A stretch of 64,000 bases of DNA from Linanthus parryae (Eukaryota > Streptophyta > Magnoliopsida > Ericales > Polemoniaceae): the NCBI GenBank assembly GCA_023055425.1, contig JALGPY010000007.1, forward strand, positions 85,957,136 to 86,021,135. Direction: 5' to 3'. The translations under genes and the position numbers were made by a program. This document shows, in pieces, positions 8,851 to 21,408 of the stretch (the first letter of the stretch is position 1; every line of letters starts with the position of its first letter). Below the pieces are notes generated by a model, which saw only the letters and a program-made list of their open reading frames with translations, was not told where the DNA came from and did not search any database.

Positions 8851-11432
8851 ATGACAACTAGAAAATACATGTCTGGCTGGGAGAAGAGAAAAAAGAAAAA
8901 GCATATTGAGAAATTTATAGAGTCTCAAAGAGGAGCTCTACATAAATTTATTTCTACTAAGAATGTTACTAAGGAGAGTTCAGAAATTAGAAATTCAGTT
9001 AATTCTCATGATAAAACTTCTGGACAAGTCCAGAATGTGGAATTGTCTGCTGAACATAATATAATGATAGATGCATAAAATGTTATTAATGCTCCGGTTC
9101 ATGTAGTAAGTGAAAATCCAACAGGTTTAATATCCAATGAAGCCATGGAAGTAGAACCACTTGATGAGCTTCCTGATGGAAACTTATCAGATGTAGATTA
9201 CCCCACTGGAGAAAATATTAGTAATGAAAATAAAGAAAATCCTAGTGATGAAAAATTTCTTGATTATCTCGATCCTTCTCATTGGAAAGTTGTTGATGCA
9301 AAGTTAAGAGACTTTCTAGTCGAGAGAGGTCCAATAAGATTTGCAGATATTGAATTTACTAAAGATAGTGATGGTAGGCATTTTTCAGTTTCAAATTATT
9401 TCTGCTACTTGACTAATGGTGAAAAATGTGATAGGACATGGTTAGTATATTCGAAATCAGCAGACAAAGTTTATTGTTTCTGTTGTAAACTCTTTAGTAT
9501 GAAGATTAATCACAGTAGGCTTTGCAATGAGGGGAGCAATGATTGGAGAAATTTGAATTCAAAGTTGAAAGCTCATGAGATCTCGAGTGAGCATATATGC
9601 AACATGATTAGTTGGAAAAATTTGGAAGCATGACTACTAGAGAATAATACAATAGATCAAAGCATTCAAGAACAGATAAATAAAGAGAAAGAATATTGGA
9701 AACAAGTGCTAAGAAGAATTATTGCGGTTGTGAAAAATTTAGCTAAAAATAACTTGGCTTTTCGAGGAAAAAATGAGAAAATTTATGAAAATAACAAAGG
9801 AAACTTTTTAAGTTTCATTGAAACAATTGCGGAGTTTGATCCTATAATGCAAGAACATATGAGGCGTATTAAGAATGGGGAAACATTTTCTCACTACCTT
9901 GGCCATAAGATACAAAATGAATTGTTGCACATGTTGGCATGTGAAGTTAGAAGTAAGATCATTGAAAAGGTGAAAGTAGCAAAATATTTTTCGCTCTTAC
10001 ATGATTGTACACCGGATGTAAGTCATGAAGAACAAATGTCTCTAATTGTAAGATGTGTGGATATCTCTACAAATCCGGTTAAGATTGAAGAGTATTTCTT
10101 AGATTTTCTCAAAATAGACAACACTACGGAAAAAGGCATATTTGAAGTGTTTTTGGAAGTACTAAAATGAATTGATCTTGATATTAGTAACCTGAGGGGG
10201 CAAGGTTATGATAATGGCTCAAACATGAAAGGAAAGGAGCAAGGAGTGCAAAGAAGATTATTAGATATAAATCCTAGAGCATTTTACACTCCTTGTGGTA
10301 GTCATATCCTTAATTTGGTACTTTCTGACATGGCTAATTCTTGTCCTAAAGCTATATCCTTCTTCGGAGTTGTACAATCCATATATACTTTGTTCTCTAG
10401 TTCCCCAAAGAGATGGAAAATTCTGAAGAACAATGTAACAAAGCTAACAGTCAAGCCATTGTCACAAACACGGTGGGAAAGTCGCATTGAATGTGTTAAG
10501 GCAATCAAAAGCCAGCCATTAGAAATAAGAGAAGCATTGCTTGAGTTGGCAGAAACTAATGAAGATGCTAAAACAAAGTACCAGGCGACTTGTTTAGCTA
10601 ATGAATTTGGCAATTTTGAATTTTTACTTGCGCTAAATATCTGGTATGAAATTCTATTTTTGTGAATGTGGTTAGCAAAAATTTGCAAGCTAAAGAAATG
10701 TGTGTGGATTCTGCTATCTCTCAATTGGAAGGGCTTATGTCATTCTTCCAAGATTTCAGAGAGAATGGATTTGATAAAATGATGGACTCTGCTAAAGAAC
10801 TTGCTTCATATTTGCAAGTTGAACCAGTATTTAAAGAGAAACGTGTTATTCAGAGGAAAAAAAGGTTTGATGAGAACCTGAGTAACGAAGTAGTCAGATC
10901 GTCTTCTCTTGAATCATTTAGAATAGATTAATTTTTGTTCATAGTTGATCAGGCTCATTCTTCAATTCAAGCTAGGTTTGATCAGTTCAGAAGTTATGAA
11001 AAAATATTCGGTTTCTTACTCAATGTTAAACTTTAGAGTCTTTAGATGATAAAATCTTGAAAGAGCATTGTTTGAATCTTGAAAACTCCTTAACGCTTGA
11101 GCAGTCATCTGACATTAATGGCTCTAATTTGTTTTCTGAATTGAAAGTCTTGACCAAATTATTACCCGACCATATAGAGATGCCTTTGGATCTTCTGAAT
11201 CATATTATGTCTATGAATTATCTTTACCATTCCTATAACTGTTGCATCTGCTGAAAGAAGTTTTTCGAAACTGAAATTAATAAAAACATACCTGCGCTCA
11301 ACTATGTCGCAAGAAAGGTTATGAGATTTGGGAATGTTATCAATAGAGAGCGTTATTTTGGCCAAACTGGAGTATGAAGATTTGATCAATAAATTTGCAT
11401 CAATGAAAGTAAGAAAAGTGAGTTTTATATGA
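8851..11432 (+). pseudogene. hAT transposase of the inner copy (ZMYM1/DUF4371 type), broken
   Basis: If uninterrupted it would be roughly 860 aa. The start is ATG 8851 (MTTRKYMSGW), followed by a Lys/Arg-rich N-terminus. A TTF-type zinc-binding region (KVYCFCCKLF) lies near 9460-9620 and a DUF4371-like region near 9700-10320. Asp candidates of the RNase-H-like fold are in DCTPD and QGYDNGS, and PCGSH supplies a CxxH-type pair. A hAT dimerisation tail starts near 11226 (VASAERSFSKLKL). Lesions compared with the sister copy are TAA at 9076, TGA at 9631 and at 10168, a 1-nt deletion near 10660, TAA at 10929, a 1-nt deletion near 11030, and TGA in the tail. A frame change just before the tail is shared by both copies. 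hAT transposases cut and paste the element in the nucleus. Confidence 0.9.
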
Positions 11433-12188
11433 CCAATAGTCCAAGTGCAGCATGATTTTGCAACTTAGTCTATTTCGTTTGTGTGCAGGTAAAACAGGTC
11501 ATAATTTTCTTATGTATGTGAACAAATATTTTGAGAGGATTATGGAGTAACAACTTTACCCAGTTGGTGTCTTACAACTTTGTTTTAGAAAATGCCTTAG
11601 TGCTTGATGCTAGCTGCTGGACTTAGTTTGAACAAATATTTGGAGAGGATGATGAAGCATTGCTGGAGTTTGCTGTTTCTTGATGATAGCTGCTAGACTT
11701 TGATTGTCAGATTTGGAACAAGGAATTTATCTTCATTGAGGCCCTAATGTAAAGCAAATGTTGCGATGGTTTCACATTTCACATTCAGGAATTTTGTCAT
11801 TTAGACATTCTTATCTTATGGTATTGTGTCAAAACAATTCGCTAGACGCGTTGTATTTATTTTGAGATGATATTCAAATATTTTGTTCTTAGTTATTTCT
11901 TGTCGAACTCTTCTGTTTAATGTCAAGGATTTTTGTTCCAAGAATTTTGATCAACTGTTTGCCTCTTCCAATTTGTAACTTCTGAATATGAGATTATTTA
12001 TTTTATTTTATTTTTATCAAATGCAAGTTATAAGGATTAGGCCTCATCTTTCATTTTTTGCTTTAGGCCTCCACGAGAGTTGGGCCGGCCCTGTCAATGG
12101 GATAAAGATTGCTCTTGATGTGTCTTGCAGTCATCAGGTGTACCTCTTCCTCTTACTTGTGTTTCTATTTTGTTTGAAGTACTGAATT

Positions 12189-14764
12189 ATGGCAACTAGA
12201 AAATACATGTTGGCTGGGAGAAGAGAAAAAAGAAGAAGCATATTGAGAAATTTATAGAGTCTCAAAGAGGAGCTCTACATAAATTTATTTCTACTAAGAA
12301 TGTTACTGAGGAGAGTTCAGAAATTAGAAATTCAATTAATTCTCATGATAAAAATTCTGGACAAGTCCAGAATGAGGAATTGTCTGCTGAACATAATATA
12401 ATGATAGATGCAGAAAATGTTATTAATGCTCCGTTCATGTAGTAAGTGAAAGTCCAACAGGTTTAATATCCAATGAAGCCATGGAAGTAGAACCACTTGA
12501 TGAGCTTCCTGATGGAAACTTATCAGATGTAGATTACCCCACTGGAGAAAATATTAGTAATGAAAATAAAGAAAAGCCTAGTGATGAAAAATTTGATTAT
12601 CTCGATCCTGCTCATTGGAAAGTTGTTGATGCAAAGTTAAGAGACTTTCTAGTCGAGAGAGGTCCAATAAGATTTGAAGATATTGAATTTCCTAAAGATA
12701 GTGATGGTAGGCATTTTTCAGTTTCAAATTATGTCCGCTACTTGCCTAATGGTGAAAATGTGATAGGACATGGTTAGTATATTTGAAATCAGCAGACAAA
12801 GTTTATTGTTTCTGTTGCAAACTGTTTAGTATGAAGATTAATCACAGTAGGCTTTGTAATGAGTGGAGAAATGATTGGAGAAATTTGAATTCAAAGTTGA
12901 AAGCTCATGAGATCTCGAGTGAGCATATATGCAACATGATTAGCTGGGAAAATTTGGAAGCAGGACTACTAGAGAATAATACAATAGATCAAAGCATCCA
13001 AGAACAGATAAATAAAGAGAAAGAATATTGGAAACAAGTTCTAAGAAGAATTATTGCGTTTGTGAAAAATTTAGCTAAAAATAACTTGGCTTTTCGAGGA
13101 AAAAATGAGAAAATTTATGAAAATAACAATGGAAACTTTTTAAGTTTCATTGAAACAATTGCGGAGTTTGATCCTATAATGCAAGAACATATGGGGCGTA
13201 TTAATAATGGAGAAACACTTTCTCACTACCTTGGCCATAAGATACAAAATGAATTGTTGCACATGTTGGCATGTGAAGTTAGAAGTAAGATCATTGAAAA
13301 GGTGAAAGTAGCAAAATATTTTTCGCTCTTACTTGATTGTACACCGGATGTAAGTCATGAAGAACAAATGCCTCTAATTGTAAGATGTGTGGATATCTCT
13401 ACAAATCCGGTGAAGATTGAATAGTTTTTCTTAGATTTTCTCAAAATAGACAACCGACGAGAAAAGGCATATTTGAAGTGCTTTTGGAAGTACTAAAAGG
13501 AATTGATCTTGATATTAGTAACGTGAGGGGGCAAGGTTATGATAATGGATCAAACATGAAAGGAAAGGAGCAAGGAGTGCAAAGAAGATTATTAGATATA
13601 AATCCTAGAGCATTTTACACTCCTGGTGGTAGTCATAGCCTTAATTTGGTACTTTGTGACATGGCTAATTCTTGTCCTAAAGCTATATCCTTCTTCGGAG
13701 TTGTACAATCCATATATACTTTGTTCTCTAGTTTCCCTAAGAGATTGAAAATTCTGAAGAACAATGTAACAAAGCTAACAGTCAAGCCATTGTCACAAAC
13801 ACGGTGGGAGAGTCGCATTGAATGTGTTAAGGCAATCAAAAGCCAGCCATTAGAAATAAGAGAAGCATTGCTTGAGTTGGCAGAAACTAATGAAGATGCT
13901 AAAATAAAGTACCAGGCGACTTGTTTAGCTAATGAATTTGGCAATTTTGAATTTTTACTTGCGCTAAATATTTGGTATGAAATTCTATTTGTTGTGAATG
14001 TGGTTAGCAAAAATTTGCAAGCTAAAGAAATGTGTGTGGATTCTGCTATCTCTCGATTGGAAGGGCTTATTACATTCTTCCAAGATTTCAGAGAGAATGG
14101 ATTTGATAAAATGATGGACTCTGCTAAAGAACTTGCTTCATATTTGCATGTTGAACCAGTATTTAAAGAGAAACGTGTTATTCAGAGGAAAAAAGGTTTG
14201 ATGAGAACCTGAGTAACGAAGTAGTCAGATCGTCTGCTCTTGAATCATTTAGAATAGATTACTTTTTGTTCATAGTTGATCAGACCCATTCCTCAATTCG
14301 AGCTAGGTTTGATCAGTTCAGAAGTTATGAAAAAATATTCGGTTTCTTACTCAATGTTAAAACTTTAAAGTCTTTAGATGATAAAATCTTGAAAGAGCGT
14401 TGTTTGAATCTTGAGAACTCCTTAATGCATGAGCAGTCATCTGACATTAATGGCTCTGATTTGTTTTCTGAATTGAAAGTCTTGACCAAATTATTACCCG
14501 ACCATATAGAGATGCCTTTGGATCTTCTGAATCATATTATGTCGATGAATTATCTTTACCATTCCTATAACTGTTGCATCTGCTGAAAGAAGTTTTTCGA
14601 AACTGAAATTAATAAAAACATACCTGCACTCAACTATGTCGCAAGAAAGGTTATGCGATTTGGGAATGTTATCAATAGAGAGCGCTATTTTGGCCAAACA
14701 GGAGTATGAAGATTTGATCAATAAATTTGCATCAATGAAAGCAAGAAAAGGGAGTTTTATATGA
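12189..14764 (+). pseudogene. hAT transposase of the outer copy, broken
   Basis: It is collinear with the inner copy and very similar throughout. The ATG is at 12189 and is followed by a 1-nt deletion after MATRKYM. More 1-nt deletions occur near 12433 and 12760, TAG at 13422, an indel near 13455, and a deletion in an A-run near 14190. The longest intact stretches are 12783-13424 and 13478-14212. The Cys of the CxxH-type motif is Gly here (PGGSH), while the first Asp context (LLLDCTPD) and QGYDNGS are kept. The C-terminal frame change is the same as in the inner copy, so it predates their split or reflects an unrecognised intron. Confidence 0.9.
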
Positions 14765-15669
14765 CCAATAGTCCAAGTGCAGCATGATTTTGAACCTTAG
14801 TCTATTTCTTTCATGTGCAGGTAAAACAGGTCATAATTTTCTTATGTATGTGAACAAATATTTGGAGAGGATTATGGAGTAACAACTTTACCCAGTTGGT
14901 GTCTTACAACTTTGTTTTAGCAAATGCCTTAGTGCTTGATGCTAGCTTCTGGACTTAGGTTGAACAAATATTTGGAGAGGATGATGAAGCATTGTTGGAG
15001 TTTTCTCTTTCTTGATGCTAGCTGCTAGACTTTGATTGTCAGATTTGGAACAAGGAATTTATCTTCATTGAGGCCCTAATGTAAAGCAAATGTTGGGATG
15101 GTTTCACATTTCACATTCAGGAATTTTGTCATTTAGACATTCTTATCTTATGGTATTGTGTCAAAACAATTCGCTAGACGCGTTTTATTTATTTTGAGAT
15201 GTTATTCAAATATTTTGTTCTTAGTTAGTTCTTGTCGAACTCTTCTGTTTAATGTCAAGGATTTTTGTTCCACGAATTTTGATCAACTGTTTGCCTCTTC
15301 CAAGATTTGTAACTTCTTAATATGAGATTATTTATTTTATTTTATTTTATTTTATTTTTATCAAATGCAAGTTATAAGGAATAGGCCTCATCTTTCATTT
15401 TTTGCTTTAGGCCTCCACGAGAGTTGGGCCGGCCCTGGAAGTTATCAACCATATTTTCTATTGTTTATTTCTTTTTCTTCTGGTTCTTATGAATTGGGGA
15501 GAGATTTTCTCGAGTTTTGGTCGTGCTTTCAAATCTCCCACGTGTATTCGTAGTGTTTTGAAGGCTAATAAAAGAAAATAGGAGAGGGAGGTACCTGGTG
15601 AGACACTGAAAGAATCTATGACACATGTTGCAGTAATCAAGAGTAGCAAACATGCTTCATAAGGTAGGA

Positions 15670-15862
15670 TATTATTGTCTTTTTTATCTTTTAAAAGAGC
15701 AAAATATTATTAACAGCCTCTTCCCATATCACACTTATCCACCCCTACTTGCTTCTGACATAAATTGTCACTATAAAAATTAACATTGCTAACATTTCTA
15801 GCTATTTTAACTATCTCATATGCTGCAAAGTTCATTTCCCTTGGAACTCAGTTAATTGTTCC
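15670..15862 (-). pseudogene. LINE fragment 1: 3' end of the RNase H domain and 3'UTR
   Basis: Read on the minus strand this gives VPREMNFAAYEIVKIARN near 15840-15770, the usual C-terminal end of plant L1 RNase H domains, followed by stops. The downstream end is not sharp; a T-rich tract near 15680-15690 may be the remains of the poly-A tail. The piece is separated from the rest of the domain by the insertion beginning at 15863. The flanking pentamers gttcc (15858-15862) and attcc (33003-33007) are a four-of-five TSD. Confidence 0.65.
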
Positions 15863-17959
15863 TGAAACAACCCTGGAACCTACGGCTCCTTGCTAGTACA
15901 ACCAATCGATAATACAAAAGAATTTATTAAGAAAGCAAGAAGAGAAACCCTCCTTACATTATTGTACGGAAATGATAAAAAATTGTTTGAATTCAAATGA
16001 AACGACTTTTAAAATGTGTTTGCTAGTTATGATCTTAATCCTTAACTCGTGCGTGTTTCCACCCCAGCTAGCTTATTCTTGACATGCGATTTTAAAATAG
16101 CAAAAGCCAAAGCAGAAAAACATTTTATCAGTAAAACTGAGTAAGAATATACCACAACATGTAACAAATGAGTTTTAGCTGAAAGTACAAAGATAGATAA
16201 CCACACTGATAACAATTGAAGTATTTCTTTGGTTGAGGCGTAGCCTACGAACCTCAACAGGTACGATGTGGACAAGAGGTCATAATGTAATAAATCATAA
16301 TAATAGAGGTGCTTATTGGAATATACCAATTCTCCCCGGACGTTAGTTGATAGCCCTTCGCTACCCCGCCCTTACCATTCTAATGAGACCTTAAGTGTCG
16401 ACACCCCTATACAGTTGTGACCTAAACATGCATAGGTGGTACTCATAGATTCCACGATAAAAAAAGGGTATAATCCCCGAGGAGAATCAACGCACGTGTG
16501 TCTCCGGCCGTAGCCTCCATGCACATCCTCTGTACATCGTTCTAATTCCATTATCGTTCATTTTTTATTTATTATATCACGAGTAATAAACCAGAAGTTT
16601 GAATAATGACCACATGCTTTCATAAAATTTGCAAGAAACTCCAAATATTATAAAACGGAATTGAATTTTGCAGATTCAGATAACTCACACGAAAACAACA
16701 CATTTTGATAGTTGAAACTTACTTGGAAATGGAGGAAGAACTTCACACACAAGCTAGCACAACACTAGTAGTAGGGGTCCTCAGTAAACTTGCCTCCTAC
16801 GAATCTTGAATCTAAAATAATCACATAATCCTATATTAACACATTTTCTTCACACAACAGTTTACAATTAAAGTGTCCTGTATGAAATGCAAGTGCAACC
16901 CCCAATAATCCCCCAAACACAATCATAAAAGTTACTAGTTATAAATTGCAAGTCTAGAATTTACATTTAATAAGAGAATGGTGGTTTATAATTATAAAAT
17001 AAGAATTGAAAAGAAAATAATTTATTTAATATAAAGCATTCATTTGATTTACGAGGATAATTTACCTTACATAAACACAGATAAAAAAGACTATTTTAAT
17101 TTGACGACTAGATTAATGGTGGTATTTTTATTGAAACTAAAGCCCAATTATCTTTATTATAAAAGTCATATTAGTAAAAATACGTTATTAAGTGAAAAGA
17201 GTTTATTTTCCGACATATACAAAACGTGACAAAATAGTTGTTAGGAAAAACATAATATAATTATTATACACTTGTAATAATACAACACTATTTTAATTTG
17301 ATTAAAAAGTTGTATATACATTTCTAGAGAAAGGGTGTTAGTTATATTAATTAATATATAAATAAGAAATACTAGTTTTCATTATGCTAAAACTACATTT
17401 TGTAAAAGAAAAGAATAACATATTATTAAAAAGACAACAACAAACCCACAGATTCATTAACATACGAACAACCCCCTTCCAGTTACAGATCCTATAAAGT
17501 GTATCCCCAACGTTTTAGAAAAAGACACTTTTAGTTACCCCCTCCCTTCACATACACCTACGGGTTCACTTCTTCCTCACAATTTCAAAACTCAAATCAG
17601 CCCAACCATTTGATAACACACTGTTACAACATCCAAACTCCCCAAAATCAACTTATTCAAGGTTTAGGAGGCGACTTAGACCCAAAGTAGTGAATATTTG
17701 AAATCAAAACAGGGGTTCTGTGATTTACCGAATAGTGGCGACGAATGGAAGACGACGACAGCGATTGGGCTCAGGCAAGTGGCTCTGCTGTTGCTTGGGT
17801 TCACCAGAAAAGGGGGATACGAACGGAGAGAGAGAGACGGCGGAGACAGAGGCGGTGCTGGGCTGGCCTGGGTTCAACTTGTCTTTTCCGAACCTGGGTT
17901 CAGGTGGGTTGCTTTGGCGACTCGACAGAGAGCAGAGAGAGGGATGGCGAGAGAGAAAC

Positions 17960-18470
17960 TCTCAGGAGCTCAGTTACTTCAGGGGGTTCCGCCGGTGAAA
18001 TTGCCGGAACAATACCCCCAATTCGATGAATTGGGTACTGATTCTACTCGCAACGACGAGTAGATTTCCAATCCAATCTCCGATTTAGATAAATCGTTAG
18101 AGATTTAAACGTAAGAACAAGTAATCGAATTTGAGGAAAGAGAAAACAAATCGCAGAAAAAATGCAAATATTCTTCATTGAGTTCCAGAAGAGAGAGCAA
18201 TCTCTCTTAAACAGAGTTACAAAAATGGAAAAGACCACTTTATCCCAGCCAGCTCAGCCTGATTGTAACTAACTTACCCTTCGATCAAAACTACGCCGTA
18301 ACACTAAACTGTGGCTAAAAATCTTATTCAAACGACGTCGCCTACTTCCACTTAAGTAGGACGACAACATATTCTGCTATCTTCGACGCCGGTGACCAAA
18401 TTTGGTAAATCGGCTGGAAGTTTGGCCGGGAACTAGAAAAATAAGACATCAAAACAGGGGAAACATGACA
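17960..18470 (-). repeat. 3' LTR of the chromovirus (511 bp)
   Basis: It aligns along its length with 31880-32411. The first dinucleotide is TC instead of TG. It lacks 21 bp present in the other LTR between two aatttgg repeats, a likely slippage deletion. It ends ...aaacatgaca next to the polypurine tract. Confidence 0.93.
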
Positions 18471-18486
18471 ATACCCTCCCCTTAAA
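18471..18486 (-). other. Polypurine tract of the chromovirus
   Basis: The minus strand reads TTTAAGGGGAGGGTAT directly before the 3' LTR, the expected plus-strand DNA primer site. Confidence 0.8.
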
Positions 18487-21408
18487 AATCCATGACCTCA
18501 TGGATTAAAATGAGGAAAATGTTGGTGAAGGCAAGTTGCATCCTCCCAAGTAGCCTGATGAGGAAGAGTGTTTGCCCACTAGATAAGAACCTGTGACACA
18601 ATGTGGCCATCCTTGGTGATGTCTCTCTTGTCCAAGATAGCAAATGGTTCAATGTAAAGTTCACCTGCCAAGCCTTGAAAGGGCAATGAAGGTTGGATGG
18701 CTACATGAGCTCCCACCTTCTATTTTAGTAGAGATACATGAAATACAGGGCGTATCTTAGACTGAAGAGGGAGTTGAAGCTTGTAAGCTGTATTGCCAAT
18801 CCTCTCCGTGATCTGAAAGGGGCCATAGTATCTGGGAGTGAGCTTGTGAGACCTGGATAGAGGCACGGATGACTGTTTATAAGGTTGAAGCTTCAGATAA
18901 ACCCAGTCATTTACAGCAACGCTCCTTTCAGTCCTCATCCTATTTGCATAGAGTTTAATCCTAGCTTGAGCTTCCACTAAATTATTCTTTATTCTTGAGC
19001 AAGTAAAGCATGTGCTGTCTGTCCTTGACAAATTTATTAACCTCTGCTACTGTAGAATTGTTGAGTTGATGGAAGCTTAGATGGGGAGGTGGGTACCCAT
19101 AGAATGCCATAAAAGGTGAGGTCTGTAGGCTAGTGTGAAAATTGGTATTATACCAAAATTCAGCTAGGCTGAGCCACTTAGACAATTTTGAGGGTTGGTC
19201 ACCAGTCATACATCTAAGATAGGTTTCCAAACACTGATTCACCCTCTCAGTCGGGCCATCAGTCTGAGGGTGATATGCAGTGGTGTGCATCAACTTAGTA
19301 TCCAAGAGTTTGAATAGACTTTGCCAAAAGGTGCTGAGAAAAAGGGGGTCCCTATCAGATAGTAATGTAGTTGGAAACCCATGTAATTTGTAGATTGAAT
19401 CAAAGAACTCCTTGGCCACTTTTTCTGCAGAAAGGGGGGTGTGAGGGTGCAATAAAATGAGCATACTTGGTGAGTCTGTCTACCACCACTAGTATGATCT
19501 CCTTGCCATTGGATTTGGGGAGGCGAGTGACGAAATCCAAACGTTTATCACCCCAAGGTGTTGTAGGAATAGGCAGGGGTTGTAAGAGGCCACGGTAAGC
19601 CACATTCTCAGATTTCATTCTTTGACAAATGTCACAAGAAAGAACCCAATTCTTAACCTCTTTTCTCAGGTTAGGCCAACAGAAATAGTGTTGGAGTCTC
19701 TTGAAAGTTCCTAAGATACCAGAATGACCACCCATACGAGTATTGTGACACATTTGAATGAGATATTTTCTGAGAGTGGTTGCTGTGCCCACATAAATCT
19801 GATGGTGTCTCCAAATCATTCCATTGGAGAGACTCCACTTTCCTTGTCCAGCTTGAGGGTCAATTAGAAGTTGTTGAATCCACCCCTGAGCCCAGACATC
19901 ACCCTGATAAGATTTAATCAGCAATTCCACCCAGTGAGGCTGAAGAGTAGAGAGTGAGTGGCATTGAGCATCTTCTTCAGGGATCCTTGAGAGTGCATCA
20001 GCCACTAAGTTCTCTTTGTCACTTTTATAAGAGATGGTGTAGTTGAAACCAATGAGTTTTGCTAACCACTTATGCTGCATTGCAGTGTTAAGCCTTTATT
20101 CTAGAAAATATTTGATGCTCTTATGGTCAGTTTTAATGGTAAATTGCACCCCTTCCAAATAATACCTCCATCTTGTGACTGCTAGAGCTATGGCCAATAG
20201 TTCTTTCTCATAAGTGGACATGGATTGGTGCCTAGGAGAACGAGCTTTGCTGAAATAAGCAATAGGTCTGTGGTGTTGCATTAACACTGCTCATATACCT
20301 ACCCCACAAGCATCAGTTTCCACTTCAAAGGGTTTTGTGAAGTCTGGCATGGCTAGCACAGGAGTCACTGTCATGGCTTCTTTAAGAGTTTGGAAGGCCT
20401 TCTCAGCTGCTTCTGACCACTAAAAATGACCTTTCTTTAATAGGTCAGTGAGGGGTTTACTGATCACACCATAGTGATGCACAAATCTCCTGTAATACCC
20501 AATAAGCCCCAAGAAACCTCTCAGTCCTTTGAGTGTTTTTGGTGTGGGACATTCTTTCATACACTGAATTTTCTTGTAATATGCAGCTACACCATGACAA
20601 GAAATTATATGTCCTAGGTACTCCATACTGGCTTGACCAAATGCACACCTAGAGAGTTTAGAAAACAATTGATGTTGTTGTAGGGTCTTCAAAACAGTGG
20701 ACAAGTGCTGAACATGACTAGCAAATCCGGGCTATAGATGAGAATATCATAAAAAAAAAAATACTAGAACAAATTTTCTTAAATAAGGCCTTAATACTTC
20801 ATTCATCATGGCTTGAAAGGTGGCAGGAGTATTTGCGAGGCCAAAAGGCATCACTTGGAATTCATAATGGCCTGCATGAGTTCTGAAAGCAGTTTTAGGA
20901 ATGTCCTCAACCTTCATCCTGATTTGATGATATCCAGATCCTAAATCTAGCTTGGAGAAAATAGTTGCTCCATGTAACTCATCTAAAAGCTCATCAATTA
21001 TGGGAATAGGGTACTTATCTTTAATGGTTATGTTGTTAAGCTCCCTATAGTCCACAAAAAATCTCCACCCTCCATCTTTATTCTTCACTAAAAGAACAGG
21101 AGAGGCAAAAGGACTCACACTAGGTCTGATCACCCCAGACTCTAACATTTCAGCTACCATCTTCTCCATTTATGATTTCTGAAAGTGTGGGTATCCTATA
21201 AGGCCTGATGCTCACTGGTTTAGCACCTGGAACAAGATGGATTGCATGATCATAGAACCTTTCAGGAGGTAGTTTGGTAGGCTCTTCAAAGACAAAGCTG
21301 AATTGGTTGATCACTTGTTGAATGGCAGGGGAGGGTAGTTCAGCCTTCTCTTCAGTAGGCTGTAAGGACCACGACCACCCCCACAGTGCATTGGTATTGG
21401 TAGTAACT
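18487..21408 (-). pseudogene. Chromovirus pol: RT, RNase H, integrase, chromodomain
   Basis: The reverse transcriptase (about 21170-20750) keeps [12 protein letters not shown] and [15 protein letters not shown]; the catalytic YDD region lies at a frameshift near 20750. RNase H (about 20290-20090) has TDHKSIKY. The integrase zinc region (H..GGHSG...CDICQ) lies near 19750-19620 and its core Asp residues lie at RLDFVT and SDRDPLF. The Glu is in the tail of YHPQTDGPTERVNQCLE. A C-terminal chromodomain-like stretch (PFAILDKRD ... ATWEDA, near 18650-18500) has one in-frame stop. Together these would copy RNA to DNA and insert it, with the chromodomain guiding integration to chromatin. At least four frame breaks make this copy inactive. 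Confidence 0.9.

Larger units (their letters stand above)
8094..12093 (+). mobile_element. Inner hAT transposon, 4.0 kb
   Basis: The inverted ends cagggccggccc and gggccggccctg are exact over 12 bases. An exact 8-bp TSD, tcaatggg, flanks it at 8086-8093 and 12094-12101. That octamer is also the sequence at this point of the element's own 5'UTR, which shows it landed in another copy of its own family. It includes the fourth 5' unit, a broken transposase gene (8851-11432) and about 660 bp of 3' sequence. It cannot encode a complete transposase. Confidence 0.92.
6063..15437 (+). mobile_element. Outer hAT transposon containing a second copy of itself
   Basis: The left end is cagggctggccc and the right end ...gttgggccggccctg, a hAT-type inverted repeat. 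The 8-bp flanks match at seven positions (gaacttat 6055-6062; gaagttat 15438-15445). The element is 9375 bp because an inner copy (8094-12093) sits in its 5'UTR and the 5' unit is present four times. Its own transposase body resumes at 12102. Without the inner copy and extra units it would be about 4 kb, like the inner one. Confidence 0.88.

Noticed and set aside
17698..18063. Three overlapping plus-strand open frames of 92-121 codons
   Set aside because: They run from the purine-rich part of the long LTR-like element across the TSD into the chromovirus LTR, so cannot be one gene.
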